Positions 29,101-37,309 of a stretch of 37,309 bases of DNA are shown one piece after another. Each line of letters begins with the position of its first letter. Positions within the stretch are counted from its first letter, which is position 1. The stretch spans positions 1 to 37,309 of the forward strand of contig JAFIFR010000006.1 of the NCBI GenBank assembly GCA_020831935.1. The letters are read 5' to 3'. The DNA is from Alkalimonas sp. GTDB taxonomy: Bacteria > Pseudomonadota > Gammaproteobacteria > Enterobacterales > Alteromonadaceae. The position numbers and the translations under genes are program-made. The notes beneath the pieces were generated by a model that saw only the letters and a program-made list of their open reading frames with translations, searched no databases and was not told the DNA's origin.

Positions 29101-30150
29101 ATGTCGTCATCTCAATCTATTGTCTTGTCTAAAAAACGGGCTATCGTGCTGGGCGCTGCCGGCTACAGTGGTGCTGAGCTGGTGCAGCTGCTCAGTCAGC
29201 ATCCGGCCATCGAGCTGGTGGCTGCTTATGCATCGGCGGGGCGGGAACCTGAAGCCTTTTCTTCGTTGTACCCACGCTACACTGGTCAGCTGGAGCTGCA
29301 GGTCCTGCCGTGGCAGGACACCCTGTTGGAAGGGCTAGCTGAGCGCGCCGAGCTGGCCTTTTTGGCCTTGCCGCACGAGGCAAGTGAAGCCCTGGCACCG
29401 AAACTGCTGGCTGCGGGCCTGGTGGTGTTTGATTTATCCGGTGCCTTCCGGTTAAAAGACCCTGCTTTGTACCCCAAATTTTATGGCTACGATCATGCGC
29501 ATCCGGATCTGCTGGCACAAGCCCCTTACGGCTTGGCCGAGTGGATACCAACCGACCAGCTAGCGCAGTCCCTGTTTGCTGTGGCGGGCTGTTACCCAAC
29601 CGCGTCGGCACTGGCCTTGTTGCCATTGGTTCGCGCCGGCCTTATAGCCGAAGGCGCTGTACCGGTGATCAGTGCGATCAGTGGTGTCTCCGGTGCCGGC
29701 CGTAAAGCCAGCCTCAGCACCTCCTTTTGTGAAGTGGGTTTAGCGGCCTACGGCTTTTTCGGCCACCGGCACCGGCCGGAAATTGAACAGACACTAGGGT
29801 GCTCTGTGGTCTTTACCCCACACCTGGGAAATTTTAAGCGGGGCATTCTGGCCACCATCAGTGTTGGTTTAAAGTCCGGAGTCAGTCCGGCGGATGTCAG
29901 CGCGGCCTATCAACATTGTTATCAGCACAAGCCGATGGTGCGCTTAGTCAAGCGCTCCCCCAATGTGGCCGATGTGGCTGGTACCGCTTTTTGCGATCTT
30001 TACTGGCAGCAGGATGGTCAGCAGCTGGTGGTGGTGTCGGCCATCGATAACCTGTTAAAAGGCGCAGCGGCACAAGCGGTGCAACTGGCCAACCTGAAAT
30101 TTGGGTTTGACGAGCCGACTGGCCTGTTGGCAGGAGGGTTCCGTGACTGA
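29101..30150 (+). CDS. argC: N-acetyl-gamma-glutamyl-phosphate reductase
   Basis: 349 aa; 'AIVLGAAGYSGAELVQLLSQHP', 'FAVAGCYPTASALAL', 'SGVSGAGRKAS'. Confidence 0.96.
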   Translation: MSSSQSIVLSKKRAIVLGAAGYSGAELVQLLSQHPAIELVAAYASAGREPEAFSSLYPRYTGQLELQVLPWQDTLLEGLAERAELAFLALPHEASEALAPKLLAAGLVVFDLSGAFRLKDPALYPKFYGYDHAHPDLLAQAPYGLAEWIPTDQLAQSLFAVAGCYPTASALALLPLVRAGLIAEGAVPVISAISGVSGAGRKASLSTSFCEVGLAAYGFFGHRHRPEIEQTLGCSVVFTPHLGNFKRGILATISVGLKSGVSPADVSAAYQHCYQHKPMVRLVKRSPNVADVAGTAFCDLYWQQDGQQLVVVSAIDNLLKGAAAQAVQLANLKFGFDEPTGLLAGGFRD

Positions 30151-30913
30151 ATCAACGCCTTTGGTGGTGAAACTTGGAGGGCGTCTGCTGCAGGAGCCTA
30201 AGGCTATTGCTGAACTGCTGGCTGTTTGTCAGCAAATAAAAGCCAACCGGCCACTGTTGCTGGTACACGGCGGCGGCGCTCAGGTCGAAAGCTGGTTGCA
30301 CACCTTTGGTTTTGTCACCGAGAAAGTCGATGGCCAGCGGGTTTCGCCACCAGAACAGATGCCGGTGATTGCCGGTGCTTTGGCCGGTGCGGTCAACGCC
30401 GAGCTGGTGGCGCTGGCGGATCAGGCCGGGTTGGCACCTGTCGGCCTGACACTGGGAGCCGGTGGCAGTTGCCGCTTTGAGCGCACCCCAGCGCTGGGCG
30501 CTGTCGCCAAAGCATTGCCAGGACAGCCAGCCTTGCTGCAAAGCTTATTGCAGCAACACTTTACCCCAGTGCTAAGCTCGATTGGTCACTACGACGGCGC
30601 CCTGCTGAACGTCAATGCCGATTTGGCGGCAGCTGCCTTGTGTCAATTACTGCAGGGCGACTTGCTGCTGCTGACCGATGTGCCCGGTATTCTGCAAGAC
30701 GATGGTCGTGTAATGACTAAGCTCAGTGCTGCCGAGGCCAAGGTATTGGTGGCAGAGGGCGTTATTAAAGGCGGCATGAAAGTGAAACTGGATGCGGCCC
30801 TGGACACCGCTCAGGCATTGCAACGTCCGATCGTGGTGGCAGGCTGGCAACAGCCGGAACTGTTGCTGCCTTTGTTGGCTGGTCAGGCGGTAGGAACCCG
30901 CATTGATCCCTAA
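30143..30913 (+). CDS. argB: Acetylglutamate kinase
   Basis: Likely GTG start at 30143 (VTESTPLVVKLGGRLLQ) after an AGGAGGG-like SD, overlapping the argC stop; 'LLVHGGGAQVESWL', 'LLLLTDVPGIL', 'GGMKVKLDAAL'. Confidence 0.94.
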   Translation: MTESTPLVVKLGGRLLQEPKAIAELLAVCQQIKANRPLLLVHGGGAQVESWLHTFGFVTEKVDGQRVSPPEQMPVIAGALAGAVNAELVALADQAGLAPVGLTLGAGGSCRFERTPALGAVAKALPGQPALLQSLLQQHFTPVLSSIGHYDGALLNVNADLAAAALCQLLQGDLLLLTDVPGILQDDGRVMTKLSAAEAKVLVAEGVIKGGMKVKLDAALDTAQALQRPIVVAGWQQPELLLPLLAGQAVGTRIDP

Positions 30914-30921
30914 AAAAACGA

Positions 30922-31848
30922 ATGAGTACGCTTATGACATCCATGCATCAACTCCTTTCGCTGCAGGAGCTTAATCCGGAACAATTGCAGCAACTGCTGC
31001 AGCTGGCATTGCAGGTAAAACAGCAACCTGCCGCGTATCAGCAGGCACTGGCTGGCAAAAGCATCGCGCTGTTGTTTGAGAAACCCTCGCTGCGAACCCG
31101 GGTCAGTTTTGATGTTGGTATTCAGAAACTGGGCGGCCACAGCGTCTATCTTGATCAGCAAAACGGCGACCTGGGTGGTCGCGAAACGGTGGAAGACTTT
31201 GGCCGTAATCTGGCCTGTTGGACCGACGCCATTGTCGCCCGGGTGTACCGGCAGAGCACGCTGGAGAAACTTGCAGCCAGCAGTGGGATCCCGGTGATCA
31301 ACGCTCTCAGCGATCTGTACCATCCCTGTCAGGCGCTGGCCGATCTATTGACCTTGCAAGAGACCTTTGGCGATTTACGCAAAGTGCAGCTAGCCTTTGT
31401 CGGGGATGGCAACAATGTTTGTCACTCGCTGATGCTGGGCGCTGCTCTGGCCGGCATGTCGCTGGTGGTGATTACGCCACCGAACCACGGACCCGATGGT
31501 CATGTGCTGCAACAGGCCCAGTTACTGGCCGCCAAAACCGGCGCCAAACTGACACTGAGCCACCATTTATCCGAAGCCCATGGCAGCCAGGCGATTTACA
31601 CCGACACCTGGGTGTCGATGGGGGACTCGATGGATGCCGCAGAGCAGCAGCAGCGCTTTGGCGCCTATCAGTTGTCCAGTGAGGTGCTGGCGCGACTGGA
31701 TATCGGCTACCTGATGCATTGCCTGCCAGCCCATCGGGGCCAGGAAGTGACCAGTGAGCTGTTGGACAGCCAGGCTTCTTTGGTGTTGCAACAAGCGGAA
31801 AACAGAATGCACGCGCAAAATGCGGTGCTGATCCAACTTTTAGCATGA
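30922..31848 (+). CDS. argF: Ornithine carbamoyltransferase
   Basis: 308 aa ORF (start could be internal, e.g. [11 protein letters not shown]); '[17 protein letters not shown]', '[18 protein letters not shown]', '[12 protein letters not shown]'. Confidence 0.95.
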   Translation: MSTLMTSMHQLLSLQELNPEQLQQLLQLALQVKQQPAAYQQALAGKSIALLFEKPSLRTRVSFDVGIQKLGGHSVYLDQQNGDLGGRETVEDFGRNLACWTDAIVARVYRQSTLEKLAASSGIPVINALSDLYHPCQALADLLTLQETFGDLRKVQLAFVGDGNNVCHSLMLGAALAGMSLVVITPPNHGPDGHVLQQAQLLAAKTGAKLTLSHHLSEAHGSQAIYTDTWVSMGDSMDAAEQQQRFGAYQLSSEVLARLDIGYLMHCLPAHRGQEVTSELLDSQASLVLQQAENRMHAQNAVLIQLLA

Positions 31849-31856
31849 GGTGCGAG

Positions 31857-33092
31857 ATGAGTGTAAAAAAAGTCGTATTGGCGTACTCCGGTGGTTTGGA
31901 TACTTCGGCCATCGTGCCTTGGTTAAAAGACAATTATGGCTGTGAAGTGGTGGCTTTTGTGGCCAATGTTGGACAGGGCGATGAGGAGCTGGCCGGAGTG
32001 GAAGAAAAAGCCATTGCCTCCGGTGCTTCCAGCTGCTACGTGGTGGACCTGCGTGACGAACTGATGCGCGAAGTGGTGTATCCAACCTTAAAAACCGGGG
32101 CGGTCTACGAAGGCCAGTACCTGCTGGGTACTTCGATGGCGCGCCCGGTGATTGCCAGGGCTCAGGTTGAGCTGGCTTTAAAGGTGGGTGCCGATGCGCT
32201 CAGTCATGGTTGTACCGGCAAGGGCAACGATCAGGTGCGCTTTGAAGGGGCCTTTGCTGCGCTTGCACCGCAGCTCAAAGTGATTGCTCCCTGGCGGGAA
32301 TGGGACTTCACTTCCCGTCAGTCCTTGTTGGATTACCTGGCTGAAAAGCAGATCCCAACCACCTCCTCGGCGACCAAAATCTACAGTCGGGATGCCAACT
32401 TGTGGCACATTTCACACGAAGGCGGTGAGCTGGAAGATCCCTGGTGTGAGCCGTCCGAGCAAGTCTGGACCTGGACCAAATCACCAGAGCAGGCACCCGA
32501 TCACCCTGCCTATGTTGAGTTATCCTTTGCCGAAGGTGAACTGTGCAAAGTCAATGGTCAGGCACTGGAGCCGGTGGATGCCCTGACGTTGTTAAACGCC
32601 ATTGGTGCTGAGCATGGTATCGGCCGGATTGATATTGTTGAGAACCGTTTGGTGGGCATGAAATCCCGTGGCTGCTATGAAACGCCGGGCGGCACCATTT
32701 TGTTGGCGGCGCTGCAGGGTCTGGAAGCGTTGGTGTATGATCGGACAGCGCTGAATTACCGCGAGGAAATTGGCCTGAAATTCGCGCAGCTGGTGTACGA
32801 TGGCCGCTGGTTTACCCCCTTAAAAGATGCGCTGTTGGCGGCGGCGAGTAGTTTGGCGCAACTGCTGACCGGCGATGTGGTGGTTAAGTTGTACAAAGGT
32901 CGGGTCACAGTGGCGAAACGTCGCTCGGTTCACAGTCTGTATTCGGAAGCCTTCGCGACTTTTGAAGACGATGAAGTCTACAATCAGCAGGATGCGGCCG
33001 GTTTTATTCGCCTGTACAGCCTGGCCAGTCGGATCCGCGCCATGCATGCAGCGGACAGTCATGCGGCTGACAGCAAAGCACAGGAGTCCTGA
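31857..33092 (+). CDS. argG: Argininosuccinate synthase
   Basis: Likely start ATG 31857 ([23 protein letters not shown]) after an AGGTG SD; '[13 protein letters not shown]'. Confidence 0.96.
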   Translation: MSVKKVVLAYSGGLDTSAIVPWLKDNYGCEVVAFVANVGQGDEELAGVEEKAIASGASSCYVVDLRDELMREVVYPTLKTGAVYEGQYLLGTSMARPVIARAQVELALKVGADALSHGCTGKGNDQVRFEGAFAALAPQLKVIAPWREWDFTSRQSLLDYLAEKQIPTTSSATKIYSRDANLWHISHEGGELEDPWCEPSEQVWTWTKSPEQAPDHPAYVELSFAEGELCKVNGQALEPVDALTLLNAIGAEHGIGRIDIVENRLVGMKSRGCYETPGGTILLAALQGLEALVYDRTALNYREEIGLKFAQLVYDGRWFTPLKDALLAAASSLAQLLTGDVVVKLYKGRVTVAKRRSVHSLYSEAFATFEDDEVYNQQDAAGFIRLYSLASRIRAMHAADSHAADSKAQES

Positions 33093-33094
33093 TT

Positions 33095-34480
33095 ATGGCG
33101 ATGTGGGGCGGGCGTTTTACCGAGGCGACGCTGGAGGAGTTCAAGGCATTTAATGACTCCATCCGCTTTGACTACCAACTGGCGCAGCAGGATATTGCCG
33201 CTTCCAAAGTCTGGGCCGCGGGTCTGGCGCAAGCGGGCTTGATTGCTGCAGAGGAAGCCGAGCAGCTGCAACAGGCGTTGCAGCAACTGGCCGATGAGCT
33301 GCTGGCAGAGCCGACCTTGCCGGTGACCAGTGGTGAAGAAGACATTCACAGCTGGGTGGAAAGCCAACTAACGGAGCGCCTCGGCGCGGTGGCGCGTAAG
33401 CTGCATACCGGCCGCAGCCGCAACGACCTGGTGGCAACCGATTTGCGGCTCTGGACCCGGACCGCTGCGACTGGGGTTCGCAGCAGTTTGCTGGGCAGCA
33501 TTCAGGCGCTGCTGAATTTTGCTGAAGCGGCCGGTAGTGCTGTGATGCCGGGTTACACCCATTTACAACGCGCTCAGCCAGTGATGGTGGCGCATTGGGC
33601 GTTGGCTTATGTCGAGATGCTGAAACGCGATCTGGGCCGCTTGGACGATGCCAGCAAGCGCCTGAATGTGTGTCCACTTGGGGCCGGTGCTCTGGCGGGC
33701 ACTGGTGTACCGGTGGACCGCAGCTGGCTGGCGCAGCAACTGGGTTTTGAGGCTGCTGCTGCCAATAGCCTGGATGCAGTGTCGGATCGTGACTTTGTGG
33801 TTGAGTTGTCGGCAGCCGCCAGTTTGTGCATGACGCATGTCTCGCGTTTATCCGAAGATGTGATTTTTTTCTGCTCGGGCGAAGCCGGTTTTTTTAAGCT
33901 GGGCGATGCCATCAGCAGTGGCTCCTCCTTGATGCCGCAAAAGAAAAACCCGGATGTATTTGAGTTGCTGCGCGGAAAAAGTGGCCGCATCTTAGGCCAG
34001 CTGGTGGCGATTATTCATGTGCTGAAAGGCTTGCCACTGGCTTACAACAAAGACATGCAGGAAGACAAAGAAGGCTTTTTTGAGCTGATGCAGCAGTGGC
34101 AGCAGTCGTTGCAGGTATTGGCCACGGTGCTACCGCACTTAACGGTCAAAGCCGATGTCTGCCGCCAGGCAGCAGAGCTTGGTTACAGCAACGCCACCGA
34201 CCTGGCGGATTATCTGGTCGGCAAGGGCATTCCGTTTCGTGATGCCCATCATTTGTCCGGTCAGTTGGTGTTGCTGGCATCGCAGCAGCAACTACCGCTG
34301 GAACAGTTGCCATTGGCACAGATGCAGCAGATCAGCCCACAGATTGCCGACGACGTCTATCCGGCGCTAACACTTGAAGCCGGCATGGCCAGGCGTAATG
34401 CATTGGGTGGCACCAGCCCAGAGCAGGTGCAGGCCGCTTTAGCCGCAGCCAAAGCCTGGTTCACAGCACAGCTGCAGTGA
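33095..34480 (+). CDS. argH: Argininosuccinate lyase (not fused to an acetyltransferase domain)
   Basis: 461 aa; 'MWGGRFTEATLEEFKAFNDSI', 'HTGRSRNDLVATDLRLW', 'SGSSLMPQKKNPDVFELLRGKSGRI'. Confidence 0.96.
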   Translation: MAMWGGRFTEATLEEFKAFNDSIRFDYQLAQQDIAASKVWAAGLAQAGLIAAEEAEQLQQALQQLADELLAEPTLPVTSGEEDIHSWVESQLTERLGAVARKLHTGRSRNDLVATDLRLWTRTAATGVRSSLLGSIQALLNFAEAAGSAVMPGYTHLQRAQPVMVAHWALAYVEMLKRDLGRLDDASKRLNVCPLGAGALAGTGVPVDRSWLAQQLGFEAAAANSLDAVSDRDFVVELSAAASLCMTHVSRLSEDVIFFCSGEAGFFKLGDAISSGSSLMPQKKNPDVFELLRGKSGRILGQLVAIIHVLKGLPLAYNKDMQEDKEGFFELMQQWQQSLQVLATVLPHLTVKADVCRQAAELGYSNATDLADYLVGKGIPFRDAHHLSGQLVLLASQQQLPLEQLPLAQMQQISPQIADDVYPALTLEAGMARRNALGGTSPEQVQAALAAAKAWFTAQLQ

Positions 34481-34496
34481 GGTTAAGTGCGGGAAG

Positions 34497-34529
34497 AAAC
34501 GGCCAGCAGTTGCGCTGGCCGTTTTTTTT
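34497..34529 (+). terminator. Intrinsic terminator after argH
   Basis: AAACGGCCAGC / agttgc / GCTGGCCGTTT followed by further T. Confidence 0.9.
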
Positions 34530-34549
34530 GAGCGGCTGGACGCTGCGGT

Positions 34550-37105
34550 TTAATCAAAGAGCTCCAGCAGCTCGGTGTCAGGTGCTTCATCATCAAAAGA
34601 GAAGCTGGGCGCGCCCGGTTGGGCATGCTGACTGGGTTCGGTACCGCGTATAAAAAACTCAAACATGCTGGTGTGATCATTGGCGCGGCTTAGCAAGCCC
34701 GTCTCAGCATCGATCCGCACTGAGCTGATACCCGAAGGGGGCTCTGCCGGATCGGCGGCCATATCCTGCATGGCCACTTGCATAAAGCTGATCCAGGCTG
34801 GCAGGGCGGTGCGGGCACCTGCTTCAAGGCCGCTGCTTTGATCGTGACCAAGGTTGGCATTCCAGGTGGCCCGGCCCAAACTGCGGTTGGCATCGTCAAA
34901 GCCAACCCAGCTGATGCCGACCAGCTGGCGATTGAAACCGGCAAACCAGGTGTCCTTGGAGTCGTTGGTGGTACCGGTTTTCCCGGACAAATCACGCCGC
35001 TGCAAGCTTTGTGCACGCCAGGCGGTACCATTCCAGCCGGTGCCGCGGTTCCAGTTGCCACCGCCCCAAATACTGGTCTTGAGTGCTTCGCGAATTAAAA
35101 AAGCATTTTGTTCACTTAGGACTTGCGGAGCTGCAGGTACAGCTGCGTTGTCGGTGTCTTCCTGTTCGGCATCCAGGGTAGCAAACAACTGAGCCAGTTG
35201 AGCTTCACTGTCCAGCTCAGCCGGCTGCTCTATTGCTTCCTGCTGGCACTCAGGACAAGCAATCCTGGGCTGGTGCTGGTAAATCAGCTCGCCTTCCTCG
35301 TTGTAGATGCGGTCAATGACATAGGGATCAACCAGATAGCCGCCGTTGGCAAAAACGGCATAGCCATTGGCCAGCTCCAGCGGCGTTAACGACGCAGAGC
35401 CCAAAGAGAGAGTTTCATTGCGTGGCAAATCCTGCTCGGCAAAACCAAAGTTACGCAGGTGGGCAATGGTCTCGTCCAGACCGACACCACGCATTAAGCG
35501 CACCGAAACGACGTTCTTGGACTTGGCCAGGGCTTCCCGTACCCGGATAGGGCCATCGTACACCGCCGGAGAGTTTCTGGGACGCCAGGCAATGCCCGCT
35601 CCCTGGTCCCAATGGTGAATGGGGGCGTCGTTGACAATGGAAGCCAGGGTATAACCATGCTCCAGTGCAGCTGAATAGATAAAGGGCTTGATGGTAGAAC
35701 CGACCTGGCGCTTGGCCTGCGTTGCCCGGTTAAACTGGCTTTGGGCAAAGCTAAAGCCACCAACCAGGGCCTGAATGGCGCCGGTGTTGGGATCCATCGC
35801 GACGAAGGCACTGCTGGCAGCTGGTACCTGACTCAGTTGCCAATGCTCACCATTGTGACGCACCCGAATGTGCATGCCGGGCTGCAGAATATCCGCTGCT
35901 TGTCTGGGCGCATGCCCCTGGCGGTGATCGCTGATAAAACTTCGCGCCCACTTTAACCCTTCCCAGGGCAGAGTGATGTGCTGGCCATCGGCCATCAGCA
36001 CCTGAGCTGTCTGTTCCTCGGTAGCAAGCACCACCGCATGCAGCAGATCTTCCAGGCTGCTTTGCCCGGCTAAATAGCGCAGCAGCTCGGATTCAGGCCA
36101 GGCATCCTGGCCTTCTTCGTCATCCTGTTGCCATAACTCGGCTTCCGGCCCCCGGTACCCATGGCGCTCATCGTAGTCGTACAGATTTTGCTGCACGGCG
36201 CGACGGGCTGCATCCTGAATCGGTTTGCTCACGGTGGTATGCACTTGCAAGCCTGCACTGTAGGCAAAGTCTTCGCCATACATATCCACCACTTGCTGTC
36301 GGACCATTTCGGCGACGTAAGGGGCGGAGGCGGTGATCTGGGCGCCATGGCGGCGGCTGATCACCGGCGCTTGCAGCGCCTCGCGGTACTCCTGCTCGGT
36401 AATGTAATTCATCGTCAGCATCCGACCGAGCACAATGTTGCGTCGATTGCGCGCATTGGTTGGCGAACGGACAGGGTTTAGTACGGATGGTGCCTGGGGC
36501 AAGCCTGCGATAATGGCGATTTCATCCAAGGTGAGCTCATCGACGGTTTTACCAAAGTACACCTGAGCCGCAGCACCGACGCCAAAGGCACGATGGCCGA
36601 GTTCGATTTTATTGAGGTACAACTCGAGGATTTCATCTTTGCTCAGCACCCGCTCAATTTTGACTGCCAGGAAAATTTCTTTAATTTTCCGGATGATTTT
36701 CTTTTCCCGGGTCAAAAAGAAATTTCGCGCCAATTGTTGGGTGATGGTACTGGCCCCCTGGGTTGCATCGCGGGTGCTGGCGACCACAAGGGCGGCCCGC
36801 ATCATGCCAATCACGTCAAAGCCTGGGTGATCGTAAAAGCGACTGTCTTCTGTAGCCAGGAAGGCCTCAATCAGTTGCGGGGGCATTTGATCCAGTGTGA
36901 GAGGAATACGGCGCTGCTCGCCAAACTGCGACATCAGCTCACCATCGGCGGTAAAAACCCGCATTGGGGTTTGCAAACGGACATCTTGCAACTGCCTTAC
37001 ATCAGGCAGATCATCCTTCACATACCAGTAAGCTGCGGCCACCCCCAGGATGGCGACAACAAGCCCAGTCAGGCACAAAATCAGTATTTTTTTTAGCCAG
37101 GACAC
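34550..37105 (-). CDS. mrcA: Penicillin-binding protein 1A (bifunctional transglycosylase/transpeptidase)
   Basis: 851 aa; 'AFLATEDSRFYDHPGFDVIGMMRAA...QGASTITQQLARNFFL', 'KRQVGSTIKPFIYSAALEHG', 'SGKTGTTNDSKDTWFAGF'. Confidence 0.95.
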   Translation of the reverse strand: MSWLKKILILCLTGLVVAILGVAAAYWYVKDDLPDVRQLQDVRLQTPMRVFTADGELMSQFGEQRRIPLTLDQMPPQLIEAFLATEDSRFYDHPGFDVIGMMRAALVVASTRDATQGASTITQQLARNFFLTREKKIIRKIKEIFLAVKIERVLSKDEILELYLNKIELGHRAFGVGAAAQVYFGKTVDELTLDEIAIIAGLPQAPSVLNPVRSPTNARNRRNIVLGRMLTMNYITEQEYREALQAPVISRRHGAQITASAPYVAEMVRQQVVDMYGEDFAYSAGLQVHTTVSKPIQDAARRAVQQNLYDYDERHGYRGPEAELWQQDDEEGQDAWPESELLRYLAGQSSLEDLLHAVVLATEEQTAQVLMADGQHITLPWEGLKWARSFISDHRQGHAPRQAADILQPGMHIRVRHNGEHWQLSQVPAASSAFVAMDPNTGAIQALVGGFSFAQSQFNRATQAKRQVGSTIKPFIYSAALEHGYTLASIVNDAPIHHWDQGAGIAWRPRNSPAVYDGPIRVREALAKSKNVVSVRLMRGVGLDETIAHLRNFGFAEQDLPRNETLSLGSASLTPLELANGYAVFANGGYLVDPYVIDRIYNEEGELIYQHQPRIACPECQQEAIEQPAELDSEAQLAQLFATLDAEQEDTDNAAVPAAPQVLSEQNAFLIREALKTSIWGGGNWNRGTGWNGTAWRAQSLQRRDLSGKTGTTNDSKDTWFAGFNRQLVGISWVGFDDANRSLGRATWNANLGHDQSSGLEAGARTALPAWISFMQVAMQDMAADPAEPPSGISSVRIDAETGLLSRANDHTSMFEFFIRGTEPSQHAQPGAPSFSFDDEAPDTELLELFD

Positions 37106-37256
37106 CCAATCGCCTCAGTTACAACGGTCAATTTTGACACTAAACTACTAGTATATAGTTGTTTGTTTTTGAATAAACTCTTTTTATTCCTTTAAAAAGG
37201 ATCTAAGCTACATTGTATAACAATAACAAATGTAATCACTACGGCTGTGTGTTGCT

Positions 37257-37309
37257 ATGATAAAACAACTGTTCCAAAAGCAGTCTCCAATGATGGTAGG
37301 CATCGATAT
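37257..37309 (+). CDS. pilM: Probable N-terminus of PilM (truncated by window end)
   Basis: MIKQLFQKQSPMMVGID...; divergent from mrcA, the usual location of pilMNOPQ. Only 17 complete codons visible. Confidence 0.6.
   Translation, partial: MIKQLFQKQSPMMVGID

Noticed and set aside
37134-37200. TTGACA plus AT-rich inverted repeats (CCTTTaaAAAGG, GAATAA..TTATTC) between mrcA and pilM as a defined promoter/operator
   Set aside because: Spacing to TATAGT (14 bp) is poor and AT-rich palindromes are common by chance; window ends too soon to judge.

Overview
The 37.3 kb window looks like a gammaproteobacterial chromosome segment; gene content and order resemble Alteromonadales such as Rheinheimera, Alishewanella or Shewanella (inference, no search run). 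It is dense housekeeping and signalling DNA. I see no phage, IS element, CRISPR array, rRNA or tRNA. Left part: a hybrid histidine kinase/HIT/HDOD cluster, rdgC (-), a sensor kinase (-), and a divergent CheY-like/CheC-like/GGDEF operon. Middle: a thr operon with a leader peptide and textbook attenuator (thrL-thrABC) that appears to run into ung, then a DUF3545-like small gene (-), pgi and tal (-), a REC-TPR protein, yaaA, gsk, a SHOCT/DUF4870 protein and malic enzyme. Right: metJ (-) divergent from metB-metL-metF, then argCBFGH, mrcA (-), and the first codons of a probable pilM. The strongest non-routine signals are: (1) a MetJ-operator-like tandem met box (AGACGTCT + ATAAGTCT) in the spacer next to a perfect TTGACA at the thr promoter, matching the quality of the met boxes upstream of metB; (2) a full thr attenuator with a leader ORF missing from the supplied ORF track; (3) ung overlapping the end of thrC; (4) a CheC-like protein with one intact and one degenerate phosphatase site, encoded with a CheY-like receiver and an I-site-containing diguanylate cyclase; (5) an extended inverted repeat between the divergent signalling genes. 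I found no clearly new system such as a novel defence or mobile element. The novelty here is mostly regulatory.
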